From assembly GCF_004355225.1 (NCBI RefSeq), contig NZ_CP037933.1:2046001-2110000 (forward strand): a stretch of 64,000 nucleotides of DNA, read 5' to 3'. Positions 45,493 to 55,314 of this stretch are shown in pieces (the first letter of the stretch is position 1; every line of letters starts with the position of its first letter). The position numbers were made by a program, and so were the translations under genes. Under the pieces are notes generated by a model. The model did no database searches and was not told where the DNA came from. It saw only the letters and a list, made by a program, of their open reading frames with translations. The DNA comes from Flavobacterium nackdongense. GTDB lineage: Bacteria > Bacteroidota > Bacteroidia > Flavobacteriales > Flavobacteriaceae.

Positions 45493-45892
45493 AATTATAA
45501 CCCGTTGGGTGTAATTCAATTTAATTTTTTTTAAACACATAGAATCATAGTTTTTTTATTAATTTTATTAAGACGCTTCGCTTGATTTTAGTAAATCATA
45601 GCTATGTGAACCCAAGAACTGGGCTATCCAACTCTTTTTTCTATGATTCTATGCGTTTCAATTTTACTATTTCTAAAAATTTAATAATTTCACCCAACGA
45701 GTTCAATTTAAATTTTTTAAACGCATAGAAACATAGTTTTTAATTATATAATTCCAGGCGTTTCACTTTATATAGCACACATAGCTTTGTGAACCCAAGA
45801 ATTGGGCTATACCATTCTTTTTTCTATGTGTCTATGCGTTTCAATTTTACTATATCTAGAAAATTAATAATTTCACCCAAGGGGTTAATTAT
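45493..45892. mobile_element. Tandem MITE-like copies C and D inside one 6-bp target duplication
   Basis: Copy C (45499-45703) opens with AACCCGTTGGGTG and closes with CACCCAACGAGTT, and is nearly identical to copy A over its full length. Copy D (45702-45886) follows directly, lacks its own left terminal repeat and ends cacccaaggggtt. The pair is bounded by the direct repeat AATTAT (45493-45498 and 45887-45892). D differs from C at many positions, so D is not a fresh duplicate of C. The rest of the 670-base gap holds short repeats such as cttctaa (46027-46045) and a near-consensus -7 TATATTTA at 46053-46060. Confidence 0.75.
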
Positions 45893-46150
45893 AATATTCA
45901 ATCGCGTTCTAATCCCTATTTATATTTATCATTGCCATTGTTATTGCGATTTCAATTGTTATTGTAACTAAAACTTATTCACACTATTACGTTGTAGTTT
46001 TTGAAATAAATACTTTTCCAACTCCTAACTTCTAACTTCTAACATCTTTTATTATATTTACACAATTCAAAACAGTTACTTTTACTTCGAAAAATAAGTT
46101 ACGTTTTGATAAGCATAAGGCTTATCGTACATTTAAAACAATATACGATA

Positions 46151-47482
46151 ATGAAAAAACCCGATTTAAGTTTTTGGCAAATCTGGAATCTAAGCTTTGG
46201 ATTCCTTGGAGTACAAATTGGATATTCACTACAAAATGGCAATACCAGCAGAATATTAGAGGCCCTTGGCGCTGATGTTCACAGTATTGGTTATTTTTGG
46301 TTGGCAGCGCCACTCGCTGGTCTTATTGTCCAACCCATCATTGGTCTTTCTAGCGACAAAACCTGGACAAAACTGGGTCGCAGAATCCCATTTATCTTTT
46401 TTGGTGCAATTGTTTCGGCTTTGGCTATGTTTTTTATGCCCAACGCCGAATACTTTACCTATTTGTTGCCGCCTTTAATCTTTGGTGCTGTAATGCTGCT
46501 CTTAATGGACACTTCATTTAATGTAACCATGCAACCCTTCAGAGCGCTTGTTGGCGATATGGTCAATGATGAACAGAAAAATCTAGGTTATTCTTTGCAA
46601 AGTGCTTTAATCAATTTTGGCGCTGTTTTCGGTTCATTATTACCATGGATTCTTGCCAAAGCAGGAATTGCCAATGTTCCCGCTGCGGGCGAAAAAGTAG
46701 CCGCATCTGTCATTTGGTCTTTCTATATTGGGGGCTCCATTTTACTAATTACTGTTTTGTGGACTGTTTTCAGAACAAAAGAATACGCTCCCAAAGAACA
46801 TGCTTTATACAATGACATTGATTTAGAGGCGGAAACGGTAACTGAAAAAACCAGCATTTTAAAACTGATTTCCAACGCTCCAAAAATATTTTGGCAATTG
46901 GGAATTGTGCAATTCTTTTCTTGGTTTGCCTTATTTTTAATGTGGGTATATACCACCAGAGCTATAGCGAATCAAGTATGGGGCCCTGAAGCCTTAGATC
47001 CAAAATCTATTGGTTTCAACGAAGCTGGAGACTGGACCGGCGTATTATTTGCCTTTTATAGTGCGGTAGCCGCCCTATTTTCATTACTAATTCCGACCAT
47101 CGCAAAATCCATTGGCCGAAAAAAAACCTATAGTTTTTCACTTTTGTTAGGAGGAATTGGTTTGGCCTCGATGTTTTTTGTACATGATAAAACCATTTTG
47201 TTGTTATCCATTTCTGGAGTAGGATTGGCTTGGGCAGCGATATTAGCGATGCCTTATGCTATGTTATCCGGTTCTTTACCAGCCGATAAAATGGGCGTTT
47301 ATATGGGATTGTTTAATGCCACAATCACGATTCCCCAAATTGCTGCAGGAGTATTAGGAAGTACTATCCTTGCTTTGTTTGGAGGTTTTCCGATGGCCAT
47401 TATTGTCATCGCGGGCGTTTCGATGTTGATTGCAGGTTTGGCCGTATTTTTTGTTAAAGAACATAAAGCAAACACCAAATAA
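46151..47482 (+). CDS. MFS sugar transporter, SLC45-like (maltose/sucrose type)
   Basis: A 443-residue inner-membrane carrier from the ATG at 46151 (MKKPDLSFWQIWNLSFGF); an upstream in-frame start at 46106 adds 15 residues that look like leader. About 12 membrane segments are present. The stretches FLGVQIGYSLQNGNTSRILE, PIIGLSSDKTWTKLGRRIPF and NVTMQPFRALVGD belong to the GPH/SLC45-like sugar carriers used for maltose in Bacteroidota. With PgmB and GH65 downstream it should bring maltose or short maltodextrins to the cytoplasm. Confidence 0.9.
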   Translation: MKKPDLSFWQIWNLSFGFLGVQIGYSLQNGNTSRILEALGADVHSIGYFWLAAPLAGLIVQPIIGLSSDKTWTKLGRRIPFIFFGAIVSALAMFFMPNAEYFTYLLPPLIFGAVMLLLMDTSFNVTMQPFRALVGDMVNDEQKNLGYSLQSALINFGAVFGSLLPWILAKAGIANVPAAGEKVAASVIWSFYIGGSILLITVLWTVFRTKEYAPKEHALYNDIDLEAETVTEKTSILKLISNAPKIFWQLGIVQFFSWFALFLMWVYTTRAIANQVWGPEALDPKSIGFNEAGDWTGVLFAFYSAVAALFSLLIPTIAKSIGRKKTYSFSLLLGGIGLASMFFVHDKTILLLSISGVGLAWAAILAMPYAMLSGSLPADKMGVYMGLFNATITIPQIAAGVLGSTILALFGGFPMAIIVIAGVSMLIAGLAVFFVKEHKANTK

Positions 47483-47591
47483 TTTGTTTGGGGGTTTGTT
47501 GCTAATTCCAAAAAGAAATACTGTGACTGATAAAACAAAGTCGTTTTTCCCTTTTAAACCAATACGTCCCGATAGCAATCGGAATAAAATT

Positions 47592-47634
47592 CATTAAGAA
47601 TGACAACTTAATTTTTTTAATGGTTTAAAAAACA
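47592..47634. repeat. Palindromic 'attaag...taatggttt' repeat, unit 1
   Basis: cattaagaatgacaactta followed by a T run and taatggtttaaaaaaca lies 50 bases before pgmB. It is an incomplete member of the family seen in full at 50742-50806. Confidence 0.45.
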
Positions 47635-47681
47635 CTAAAATAAACTTAGTTTGCTAAGGCAGACTATACTACTAATTTACA

Positions 47682-48344
47682 ATGAATTTAATGAATACAA
47701 AAGCATTTATATTCGACCTTGATGGCGTAATTGTGGATACCGCAAAATACCATTTTCTTGCTTGGAAAAAAATCGCCAATGAATTAGGTTTCGAATTTAC
47801 ACACGAAAACAACGAATTATTAAAAGGAGTCAGCCGCGTGCGCTCGCTTGATATTATTTTAGAATTAGGCAAGGTAGAAGCTTCGCAAGAGGACAAAAAC
47901 CGATGGCTAGTTCAAAAAAACGAAGATTATTTATCCTATTTAGTCGATATGGACGAAAGCGAAATCTTGCCGGGAGTGATGCCTATTTTAAACTATTTGA
48001 AAGAACGCAACCAATTAATAGCACTAGGTTCTGCGAGTAAAAACGCCAGGCCGATTCTCGAAAAAACAGGAACTTTATCCTATTTCGACGCTATTGTCGA
48101 CGGAAATGACGTTTCAAACGCCAAACCCGATCCGGAAGTTTTCTTGCTTGCCGCCAAATTACTAAATATAAAACCCGAAGATTCGATCGTTTTTGAAGAT
48201 TCGGTTGCCGGAATTCAAGCGGCAAATATCGGAGGAATGGTAAGTGTAGGCATTGGCGAAGCTTCCACCTTGCACGAAGCAAAATACATTTTTAAAGATT
48301 TTACCCAAATGGATAAAACTTTTATTGATACACTGATTAAATAA
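47682..48344 (+). CDS. pgmB: Beta-phosphoglucomutase
   Basis: A 220-residue HAD-superfamily enzyme that converts beta-glucose 1-phosphate to glucose 6-phosphate. The nucleophile motif is FDLDGVIVDTAKYHFLAW (D12, D14 counted from 47682), with the cap domain next (GVSRVRSLDIIL), then LGSASKNARPILEK and the metal-binding VFEDSVAGIQAA. An in-frame ATG at 47691 gives the more common start MNTKAFIFDLDG. It partners the GH65 phosphorylase 73 bases downstream. Confidence 0.93.
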   Translation: MNLMNTKAFIFDLDGVIVDTAKYHFLAWKKIANELGFEFTHENNELLKGVSRVRSLDIILELGKVEASQEDKNRWLVQKNEDYLSYLVDMDESEILPGVMPILNYLKERNQLIALGSASKNARPILEKTGTLSYFDAIVDGNDVSNAKPDPEVFLLAAKLLNIKPEDSIVFEDSVAGIQAANIGGMVSVGIGEASTLHEAKYIFKDFTQMDKTFIDTLIK

Positions 48345-48417
48345 ATTTGTTTCAAGTTCCAAGTTTCAGGTTAAGACCTTTGAAACTTGAAACCTTAAAC
48401 CTAAAACAACAGAAGAA

Positions 48418-50724
48418 ATGAACCAAGATTATATAAAAGCAGACAATTGGTCCATCATTGAAGAAGGATTTAATGCCGAAAACGTAAAATCGTCCGAAAG
48501 CCTTTTCAGCATTGGCAACGGAGCAATGGGACAACGTGCGAATTTTGAAGAAAACTATAGCGGAGAAACTTTTCAAGGAAGTTATATCGCCGGAATTTAC
48601 TATCCCGATAAAACCAAAGTGGGTTGGTGGAAAAATGGCTATCCAAAATATTTTGCCAAAGTACTCAACGCGCCCAATTGGATTGGAATTGACATCGAAA
48701 TCAACGACGAAATCCTAGATTTGAATGCCTGCAAGGAAGTGAAAAACTTCCGTCGTGAGTTGAATATGAAAGAAGGTTGGTACAACCGTTCCTTTGAAGC
48801 CACTTTGCAAAACGGAACTGAAATTGGCGTAAACATTCGTCGTTTTCTTTGTATGGATTTGGATGAAGTGGGTGTCATCAACTATGAAATCACCGCCATC
48901 AACAAAGACACTAAAATAGTGTACAAACCTTATGTTGACGCGGGTGTAACCAATGAAGATGCCAACTGGGAAGAGAAATTTTGGGAGCCACTCGATGTAA
49001 AACGAAGCGGAAATGAAGCCTTTGTAACTGCTCAAACCTTCAAAACCCATTTCAAGGCCACTACTTTTATGCACAACAGCATTTTTGTAAATGATAAAAA
49101 TGGCAATATCTCACCTTCAAACATCAAAACGGGAACCGATAAAATCCAATTTTCGTATGATGTCATTATCGCTAAAGGTCAAAAATCATCGATTCAGAAA
49201 ATTGCAGGTTATACTGTTTCCTTGAATCACAACAATACGCTTTCAGCGGCCGAAAACGCAATAAAAACAGCTTTAGCAAAAGGATACGAGGCATTATTAG
49301 CCGAACAAATTTCGGCTTGGGCCAAAATTTGGGAAATGTCAGACATCACCATCGAAGGCGATGTGAAAGCACAACAAGGCATTCGTTTCAATATTTTTCA
49401 ATTGAACCAAACGTATTCTGGTAAAGATTCTCGTTTGAATATTGGACCAAAAGGTTTCACCGGCGAAAAATACGGCGGATCAACCTATTGGGACACCGAA
49501 GCCTATTGCATCCCGTTTTATATGGCGACCAAAGACCAGGAAGTGGCAAGAAATTTATTGACCTACCGATTTAATCAATTGGACAAAGCCATTGAAAATG
49601 CTAAAGACAATTTGGGATTCAAAGACGGAGCGGCTTTGTATCCAATGGTGACGATGAATGGCGAAGAATGTCACAACGAATGGGAAATCACACACGAAGA
49701 AATTCATAGAAATGGCGCGATTGCCTTTGCAATTTTCAACTACTACCGTTACACCGGCGATTACAGTTATATTCCCCAAAAAGGACTGGAAGTATTAATA
49801 GGAATTGCCCGTTTTTGGCATCAAAGAGCTAATTTTTCGACAGACAAAAATCAATATGTAATTCTTGGCGTTACAGGTCCAAATGAATATGAAAATAACG
49901 TAAACAATAATTTCTACACCAATTATATAGCCAAATGGTGTATCGATTACGCACACGAACAAATTCTGAAAGTGTCTTTGGAATACCCATCAGACCACAA
50001 ACGCATCATCGAAAAAGTGAAATTATCGGATGCAGAATTGCAGGACTGGAAAAAAGTTTCGGGCAATATGTACTTTCCTTTTTCTGAAGAACACGGTGTT
50101 TATTTGCAACAAGATGGCTTCTTGGACAAACATTTAGTTCCCGTAAAAGATTTAGATAAATCACAACGACCTATCAATCAAAAATGGTCTTGGGACCGAG
50201 TGTTGCGTTCGCCCTACATCAAACAAGCGGATACTTTGCAAGGCTTTTACTTCTTCGAAGATCATTTTACGAGAGAAGAATTAGAAAAACATTTCGATTT
50301 TTACGAACCGTTTACCGTTCACGAAAGTTAGCTTTCTCCTTGCGTGCATTCGATTCAGGCAGCAAAATTGGATAAAATGGATATGGCTTACACGTTTTAT
50401 TTAAGGACGTCACGTTTAGATCTTGACGATTACAATAAAGAAGTGGAAGAAGGTTGTCACATTACCTCTATGGCGGGAACTTGGATGAGTATTGTGGAAG
50501 GTTTTGGCGGAATGCGAGTGAAAAATGACGCGCTTCATTTCTCTCCGAAAATCCCAAAAGAATGGGAGGGTTATTCCTTTAAAATCAATTTTAGAAACCA
50601 AATTTTGAAAGTGGTAGTCGATCATTCTGAAACTAAATTCACTCTCGAAGGTTCAAAAGAATTGACTGTTTTTGTTAACGACGAAGCGGTTTTAGTGAAA
50701 CCAAATAGTTTGGTGGCGGTATAG
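48418..50724 (+). pseudogene. GH65 maltose/kojibiose-type phosphorylase interrupted by an in-frame TAG
   Basis: The frame from 48418 codes for a GH65 phosphorylase (maltose plus phosphate to beta-glucose 1-phosphate and glucose). It stops at TAG 50329-50331 (codon 638) and continues in the same frame without other stops to 50724, for a combined 768 codons, the normal size. General acid E490 lies in GPNEYENN. The break falls in PFTVHES-stop-LSPCVHSI, a segment that is conserved in the family and near the phosphate site. The missing part holds the end of the catalytic barrel and the C-terminal sheet. One base change (TCG to TAG) would explain it. A GTG at 50344 could start the distal piece, without obvious use. 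True lesion or sequencing error cannot be separated here. Confidence 0.85.
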
Positions 50725-50741
50725 CTGAAAAGCAAGGTTTT

Positions 50742-50806
50742 AAACCATTAAGATAATTAAGAAATTAAGTTTATGCCTTAATGACACTTAATTTTCTTAA
50801 TGGTTT
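50742..50806. repeat. Palindromic 'aaaccattaag...cttaatggttt' repeat, full unit
   Basis: aaaccattaag (50742-50752) and cttaatggttt (50796-50806) are exact reverse complements, with imperfect pairing of aattaag and cttaatt inside. A further half unit (ttcttaatggtttaaaaa, 50885-50902) lies about 20 bases before the GH13 ATG. Together they fill most of the 195-base gap. Confidence 0.6.
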
Positions 50807-50918
50807 ATTTATTAATTAGACGTTTTAAATATTTTCTTATTCTAAAATGGTTTCGCCACATAGTTTTTAAAAAAAAACGAAATTTCTTAATGGTTTAAAA
50901 AAAATAAAATTATTCCAA

Positions 50919-52757
50919 ATGAAAAAACTATTTTTATTGTTCATAATTTTTACGACATCAACTATGTTAGCACAAATCGAAAGAATAGAACCTCCGTTTT
51001 GGTATGCCGGGATGCACAATCCTGAATTACAAATTTTGGTTTACGGCAAAAACATAGCAAAATATACTGTTTCAACTTCAAATGCAATTCCACTTTCAAA
51101 AGTTGAAAAAACCGAAAATCCGAATTATCTTTTTGTCACCATCAACACAGAAAATGTTAGTCCTCAAGATTTTTCTCTGATTTTTAAAGAAAAAGACAAG
51201 CTCGCTTTTACCCACAAATATTCCCTAAAACAACGAAGAGAAGACTCAGCCAATCGCAAAGGTTTTGACGCTTCGGATATGTTGTATTTGATCATGCCAG
51301 ACCGATTTTCGAATGGTAAAAAAAATAATGATTCTGATATTTCAACAAAGGAGAAAAACAATAGAGCTTTACCTGGAGGCAGGCACGGCGGCGACATTCA
51401 GGGCATTATCAATCATTTAGATTACATCGAGGAATTGGGAGCAACAACCATTTGGAGCACCCCACTTTGCGAAGACAATGATGCGCAATATTCCTATCAC
51501 ACCTACGGGCAATCTGATGTTTATAAAATAGACCCTCGTTATGGCACTAACGAAGATTATGTGCGGTTGTCCAGCGAAATGCACCAACGCAAAATGAAAT
51601 TGGTGATGGATTATGTGACCAATCACTGGGGAATTGAACATTGGATGATGAAGGATTTACCGACTCAAGATTGGTTTAATTATATTGGAAATTACACCGA
51701 AACCAATCACAAACGCACCGTTATTCACGACATTCACGCCTCGGAATTAGACAAAAAAAAATGTATCGACGGCTGGTTCGTGCCATCGATGCCCGATATC
51801 AACATCAAAAATCCCTTGGTTTTAAAATACCTCACCCAAAACGCTATTTGGTGGATAGAATATGCTGACTTGGATGGTTTCAGGGTGGACACTTATAATT
51901 ATTCCGATCCCCACGGGATTGCCCTTTGGACGAAATCCATCACCGACGAATACCCGAATTTTAACATTGTGGGTGAAGTTTGGATGTTCAATCAATCACA
52001 CGCAGCCTATTGGCAAAAAGATAGTAAAATTGCCGCCATCCAAAACTTCAATTCCAATTTGCCTTCGGTGATGGACTTTACATTACTTGGGGCTATCAAT
52101 TCCGCATTCAATGAAGATGAAGCCAGTTGGGACAAAGGAATGATTAAAATTTACGACAATTTTACCAATGATTTTCTGTTTCCAAACCCAGACAACATTT
52201 TGATTTTTGCCGAAAACCACGACACACATCGTATCAATCATATGTTTAACAATGATTTAAACAAATACAAGATGGCAATGGCTTTGCTAGCCACTACAAG
52301 GGGAATTCCTCAATTGTATTACGGTTCCGAAATTGGAATGGCGGGAAATAAAGACAAAGGCGACGCAGACATTCGACAAGATTTCCCCGGCGGATGGGAT
52401 GGCGACAGTAATAACGCATTTACCGCTGCGGGGAGAACTGAAATGCAAAACGAGTATTTCAATTTCACTTCCAAATTATTCAATTGGAGAAAAACAAAAA
52501 CTGTGATTCATTCCGGGAAAATGACGCACTATATTCCCGAAAATAATGTCTATGTCTATTTCAGATACGATGCTGAGCAAGCTGTAATGATTTTAATTAA
52601 CAATAGCAGAGAAACCAAGACTATAAAAACCAACCGTTTCCAAGAAAACATTGGAAATTATAAGATGGGAAAAGACGTCATCACTGAAAAAATAATGGAT
52701 GTGACTAGCGAAATCACCTTGGAACCCAAATCGGTTTTGATATTGGAATTGAAATAA
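50919..52757 (+). CDS. Secreted GH13 neopullulanase/cyclomaltodextrinase-like enzyme (SusA-like)
   Basis: A 612-residue enzyme with signal peptide 1-19 (MLAQ). An N-terminal Ig-like domain specific to cyclomaltodextrinase-type enzymes (residues 20-105, RIEPPFWYAGMHNPELQI) precedes the GH13 barrel. Catalytic residues are D324 in DGFRVDTYN, E353 in NIVGEVWM and D435 in FAENHDTHR. A C-terminal beta domain closes the protein (about 530-612). As in SusA it should cut imported maltodextrins in the periplasm. It lacks a lipobox and a T9SS tail. Confidence 0.9.
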   Translation: MKKLFLLFIIFTTSTMLAQIERIEPPFWYAGMHNPELQILVYGKNIAKYTVSTSNAIPLSKVEKTENPNYLFVTINTENVSPQDFSLIFKEKDKLAFTHKYSLKQRREDSANRKGFDASDMLYLIMPDRFSNGKKNNDSDISTKEKNNRALPGGRHGGDIQGIINHLDYIEELGATTIWSTPLCEDNDAQYSYHTYGQSDVYKIDPRYGTNEDYVRLSSEMHQRKMKLVMDYVTNHWGIEHWMMKDLPTQDWFNYIGNYTETNHKRTVIHDIHASELDKKKCIDGWFVPSMPDINIKNPLVLKYLTQNAIWWIEYADLDGFRVDTYNYSDPHGIALWTKSITDEYPNFNIVGEVWMFNQSHAAYWQKDSKIAAIQNFNSNLPSVMDFTLLGAINSAFNEDEASWDKGMIKIYDNFTNDFLFPNPDNILIFAENHDTHRINHMFNNDLNKYKMAMALLATTRGIPQLYYGSEIGMAGNKDKGDADIRQDFPGGWDGDSNNAFTAAGRTEMQNEYFNFTSKLFNWRKTKTVIHSGKMTHYIPENNVYVYFRYDAEQAVMILINNSRETKTIKTNRFQENIGNYKMGKDVITEKIMDVTSEITLEPKSVLILELK

Positions 52758-52773
52758 CGGATTTACAACTACC

Positions 52774-52806
52774 AAACCTGACAGGTTTCAAAAACCTGTC
52801 AGGTTT
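52774..52806. repeat. Perfect 15-bp inverted repeat (aaacctgacaggttt family)
   Basis: aaacctgacaggttt (52774-52788) and aaacctgtcaggttt (52792-52806) are exact reverse complements with a 3-base loop. The stem ends 13 bases before the GH31 ATG. It may act as a partial terminator for GH13 or as an mRNA-stabilising leader of GH31. It resembles the hairpin at 5514-5542 (aaacctacagga) and may belong to the same dispersed family. Confidence 0.65.
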
Positions 52807-52819
52807 AAATTCAAAAACA

Positions 52820-55237
52820 ATGAAAAAAATATTTTTCTTATTATTCATCACTTCACTTTCTTTTGCCCAAAATACAAACAGAAAGTTCGAAAGTTTCAAA
52901 GAATCCAACAATACATTAGAAATCAATACTTCCGATGGTGTGTATTTGATTAAAGCCTATTCCGAAAAAATTGTAGAAACCTCTTTTATTCCAAAAGGCG
53001 AGTATTTTAATCCCATTTCGGAAGCTGTAGTTGCCGTTCCAAAAAAAGGAATTTCAAAAGTCATTAAAACACCAAGTAGAATAAGCCTTTACACCAAAGG
53101 AATTGTGGTTACCATCCAAAAATCGCCTTTTCAAATATCGTATTTCAACCAACAAAAACTTTTGCTTTCAGAGAAAAATGGCTATTTCAAACAAAAACAT
53201 ATTCCGTTAGAAAATGTAAAAGGCAACATAAAAGCCGATTCGACCGAAGTTTTACAATTTAGTATTTCGCCTGACGAAATGCTTTATGGAGGTGGCGCTC
53301 GCGCATTGGGAATGAACCGTCGAGGCAATAAATTAGCTTTGTACAACAGAGCAGACTATGGTTACGAAACCTATTCTAAGTTGATGAATTTCACGGTTCC
53401 AATGGTTTTGTCATCGAAAATGTATGCCGTTCATTTTGACAATTCAGCAATAGGTTACTTGGATTTAGACAGCAAAAAAGACAATACTTTAGCTTATGAA
53501 ACTATTTCTGGTCGAAAAACCTACCAAGTAATTGTGGGTGATTCCTGGACTGATTTGATTTCAAATTATACTGATTTAACTGGAAAACAACCTTTGCCAG
53601 CGCGATGGACTTTGGGGAATTTCTCCAGTCGTTTTGGTTATCATTCGCAGGAAGAAGTCGAAAAAACCATTAAGAAATTTGAAGACGATAAAATTCCTGT
53701 CGATGCCATAATACTTGATCTATATTGGTTTGGGAAAGGTATGAAAGGCACAATGGGCAACTTGGATTGGGAAAAAGAAACCTTCCCAAATCCCGAAAAA
53801 ATGATGGCCGATTTGAATGCCAAAGGCATAAAAACAGTTCTCATTACAGAACCTTTTGTGCTCACCACTTCCAAAAAATGGCAAGAAGCCGTAGATAAAA
53901 AAGTGGTTGCAACAGACCATCCCGAAGCGTCGGGAGAAAAACCTTTTACCTATGATTTCTATTTTGGGAATACCGGAATCGTAGACATTTTCAAACCTGA
54001 TGGAAAGGATTGGTTCTGGAATATTTACAAAAAACTCATTAATCAAGGCGTTGGCGGACTTTGGGGCGATTTGGGTGAACCCGAAGTATTCCCTTCCGAA
54101 GCAGTAACTGCTGGCGGAAAAGCCGACGAAGTCCATAATGTTTACGGACACAATTGGGCAAAATTAATTGCTGATGGTTACAAAAAAGACTTCGCAAATC
54201 AGCGTCCATTTATATTAATGCGTGCCGGATATTCGGGTTCACAACGTTTCGGAATGATGCCTTGGTCTGGCGACGTAAGTCGTTCTTGGGGTGGATTGCA
54301 ATCCCAAATGGAGATTTCTCTCCAAATGGGAATGCAGGGACTGGGTTATATGCACTCGGATTTAGGTGGTTTTGCAGGCGATTATTTCGACAACGAATTA
54401 TATCTTCGTTGGTTGCAATACGGGGTTTTCCAACCGATATTTCGTCCTCACGCACAGGAAGAAGTAGCTTCGGAAGTGGCTCGAAAAGACATCATAACCA
54501 AAGCAAAAGCCAAGAAACAAGTGGAATTGCGTTACCAACTTTTGCCTTACAACTACACGTTGGCTTTCGAAAACAATCAAAAAGGAACCCCTTTGATGCG
54601 TCCAATGTTTTTTGAAGAACCAAATAATTCGAAATTATTGACGGTTTGCGAAACCTATCTTTGGGGAAATGATTTTTTGGTGACTCCAATAACGAAATCT
54701 GGTATGACTTCAACTTCGGTATATTTTCCAAAAAATAATAATTGGTTTGATTTTTATTCCGATGAAGAAAAGTCGGCAGGAACAACCTCAACTATTGAAG
54801 TTGTTGAAGACCATATTCCTGTATTTGTTCGTGGTGGTGCTTTTATTCCGATGATAAAAACCATTCAAAACACATCGAAATATTCCTTGGATAACTTCGA
54901 TTTGCATTATTATTTTGATGCAAAAACAGCTCAAAGTTCAGGTAAATTATACAATGATGATGGAACAACGGCAAACGCTTTCGAAAAAGGAGCCTTTGAA
55001 ATATTAAATTTCAATAGTAATACCAATGGCAAAACAGTAGTCATCAAATTGAGTTCAGAAATTGGAAAAAACTTCCAATATTCTGATAAAAATGTTTCGC
55101 TGATTGTCCACAATATAAAAGCCAAATCTGTTAACTTAAACGGTAAAACTATAGCATTCAACACTGTTAAAAACAAGATAGAAATTCCAGTTTCTTGGAC
55201 AAAAGCATCGGAAATGGAAATTAAAATTCAATTATAA
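52820..55237 (+). CDS. GH31 alpha-glucosidase, exported
   Basis: An 805-residue enzyme with signal peptide 1-16 (LSFAQ). An N-terminal GH31 beta-sandwich (residues 20-240, LYGGGARALGMNRRG) leads into the barrel. The nucleophile is D417 in WGDLGEPE, and the acid/base is D485 in PWSGDVSRSWGG. C-terminal beta domains follow (620-805). It should release glucose from the non-reducing end of maltodextrins in the periplasm. In Bacteroides the GH97 SusB fills this role; GH31 takes its place here. The gene lies in the plus arm between two GH13 genes. Confidence 0.92.
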   Translation: MKKIFFLLFITSLSFAQNTNRKFESFKESNNTLEINTSDGVYLIKAYSEKIVETSFIPKGEYFNPISEAVVAVPKKGISKVIKTPSRISLYTKGIVVTIQKSPFQISYFNQQKLLLSEKNGYFKQKHIPLENVKGNIKADSTEVLQFSISPDEMLYGGGARALGMNRRGNKLALYNRADYGYETYSKLMNFTVPMVLSSKMYAVHFDNSAIGYLDLDSKKDNTLAYETISGRKTYQVIVGDSWTDLISNYTDLTGKQPLPARWTLGNFSSRFGYHSQEEVEKTIKKFEDDKIPVDAIILDLYWFGKGMKGTMGNLDWEKETFPNPEKMMADLNAKGIKTVLITEPFVLTTSKKWQEAVDKKVVATDHPEASGEKPFTYDFYFGNTGIVDIFKPDGKDWFWNIYKKLINQGVGGLWGDLGEPEVFPSEAVTAGGKADEVHNVYGHNWAKLIADGYKKDFANQRPFILMRAGYSGSQRFGMMPWSGDVSRSWGGLQSQMEISLQMGMQGLGYMHSDLGGFAGDYFDNELYLRWLQYGVFQPIFRPHAQEEVASEVARKDIITKAKAKKQVELRYQLLPYNYTLAFENNQKGTPLMRPMFFEEPNNSKLLTVCETYLWGNDFLVTPITKSGMTSTSVYFPKNNNWFDFYSDEEKSAGTTSTIEVVEDHIPVFVRGGAFIPMIKTIQNTSKYSLDNFDLHYYFDAKTAQSSGKLYNDDGTTANAFEKGAFEILNFNSNTNGKTVVIKLSSEIGKNFQYSDKNVSLIVHNIKAKSVNLNGKTIAFNTVKNKIEIPVSWTKASEMEIKIQL

Positions 55238-55243
55238 TAAAAA

Positions 55244-55303
55244 GCTAAACCATTAAGAAAATTAAGAAAAACTTAAGGCCCCTTAATGTTCTTAATGGTT
55301 CAA
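55244..55303. repeat. Palindromic 'aaaccattaag...cttaatggtt' repeat
   Basis: aaccattaagaaaattaag pairs with cttaatgttcttaatggtt (about 55248-55300). The right arm ends 14 bases before the ATG of the next GH13 gene and is followed by caaaaaaaag, which supplies the A-rich ribosome entry region. Confidence 0.6.
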
Positions 55304-55314
55304 AAAAAAGACCT

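Noticed and set aside
45893..46150. A small gene between the MITE pair and the MFS gene
   Set aside because: Only low-complexity attgttattg and cttctaa repeats are found; the open frames there have no ribosome site or family likeness.
50329..50331. TAG read as an amino acid (stop recoding) in GH65
   Set aside because: Other genes in the window end at TAG, and no special downstream structure for read-through is seen. A point mutation or sequencing error is simpler.
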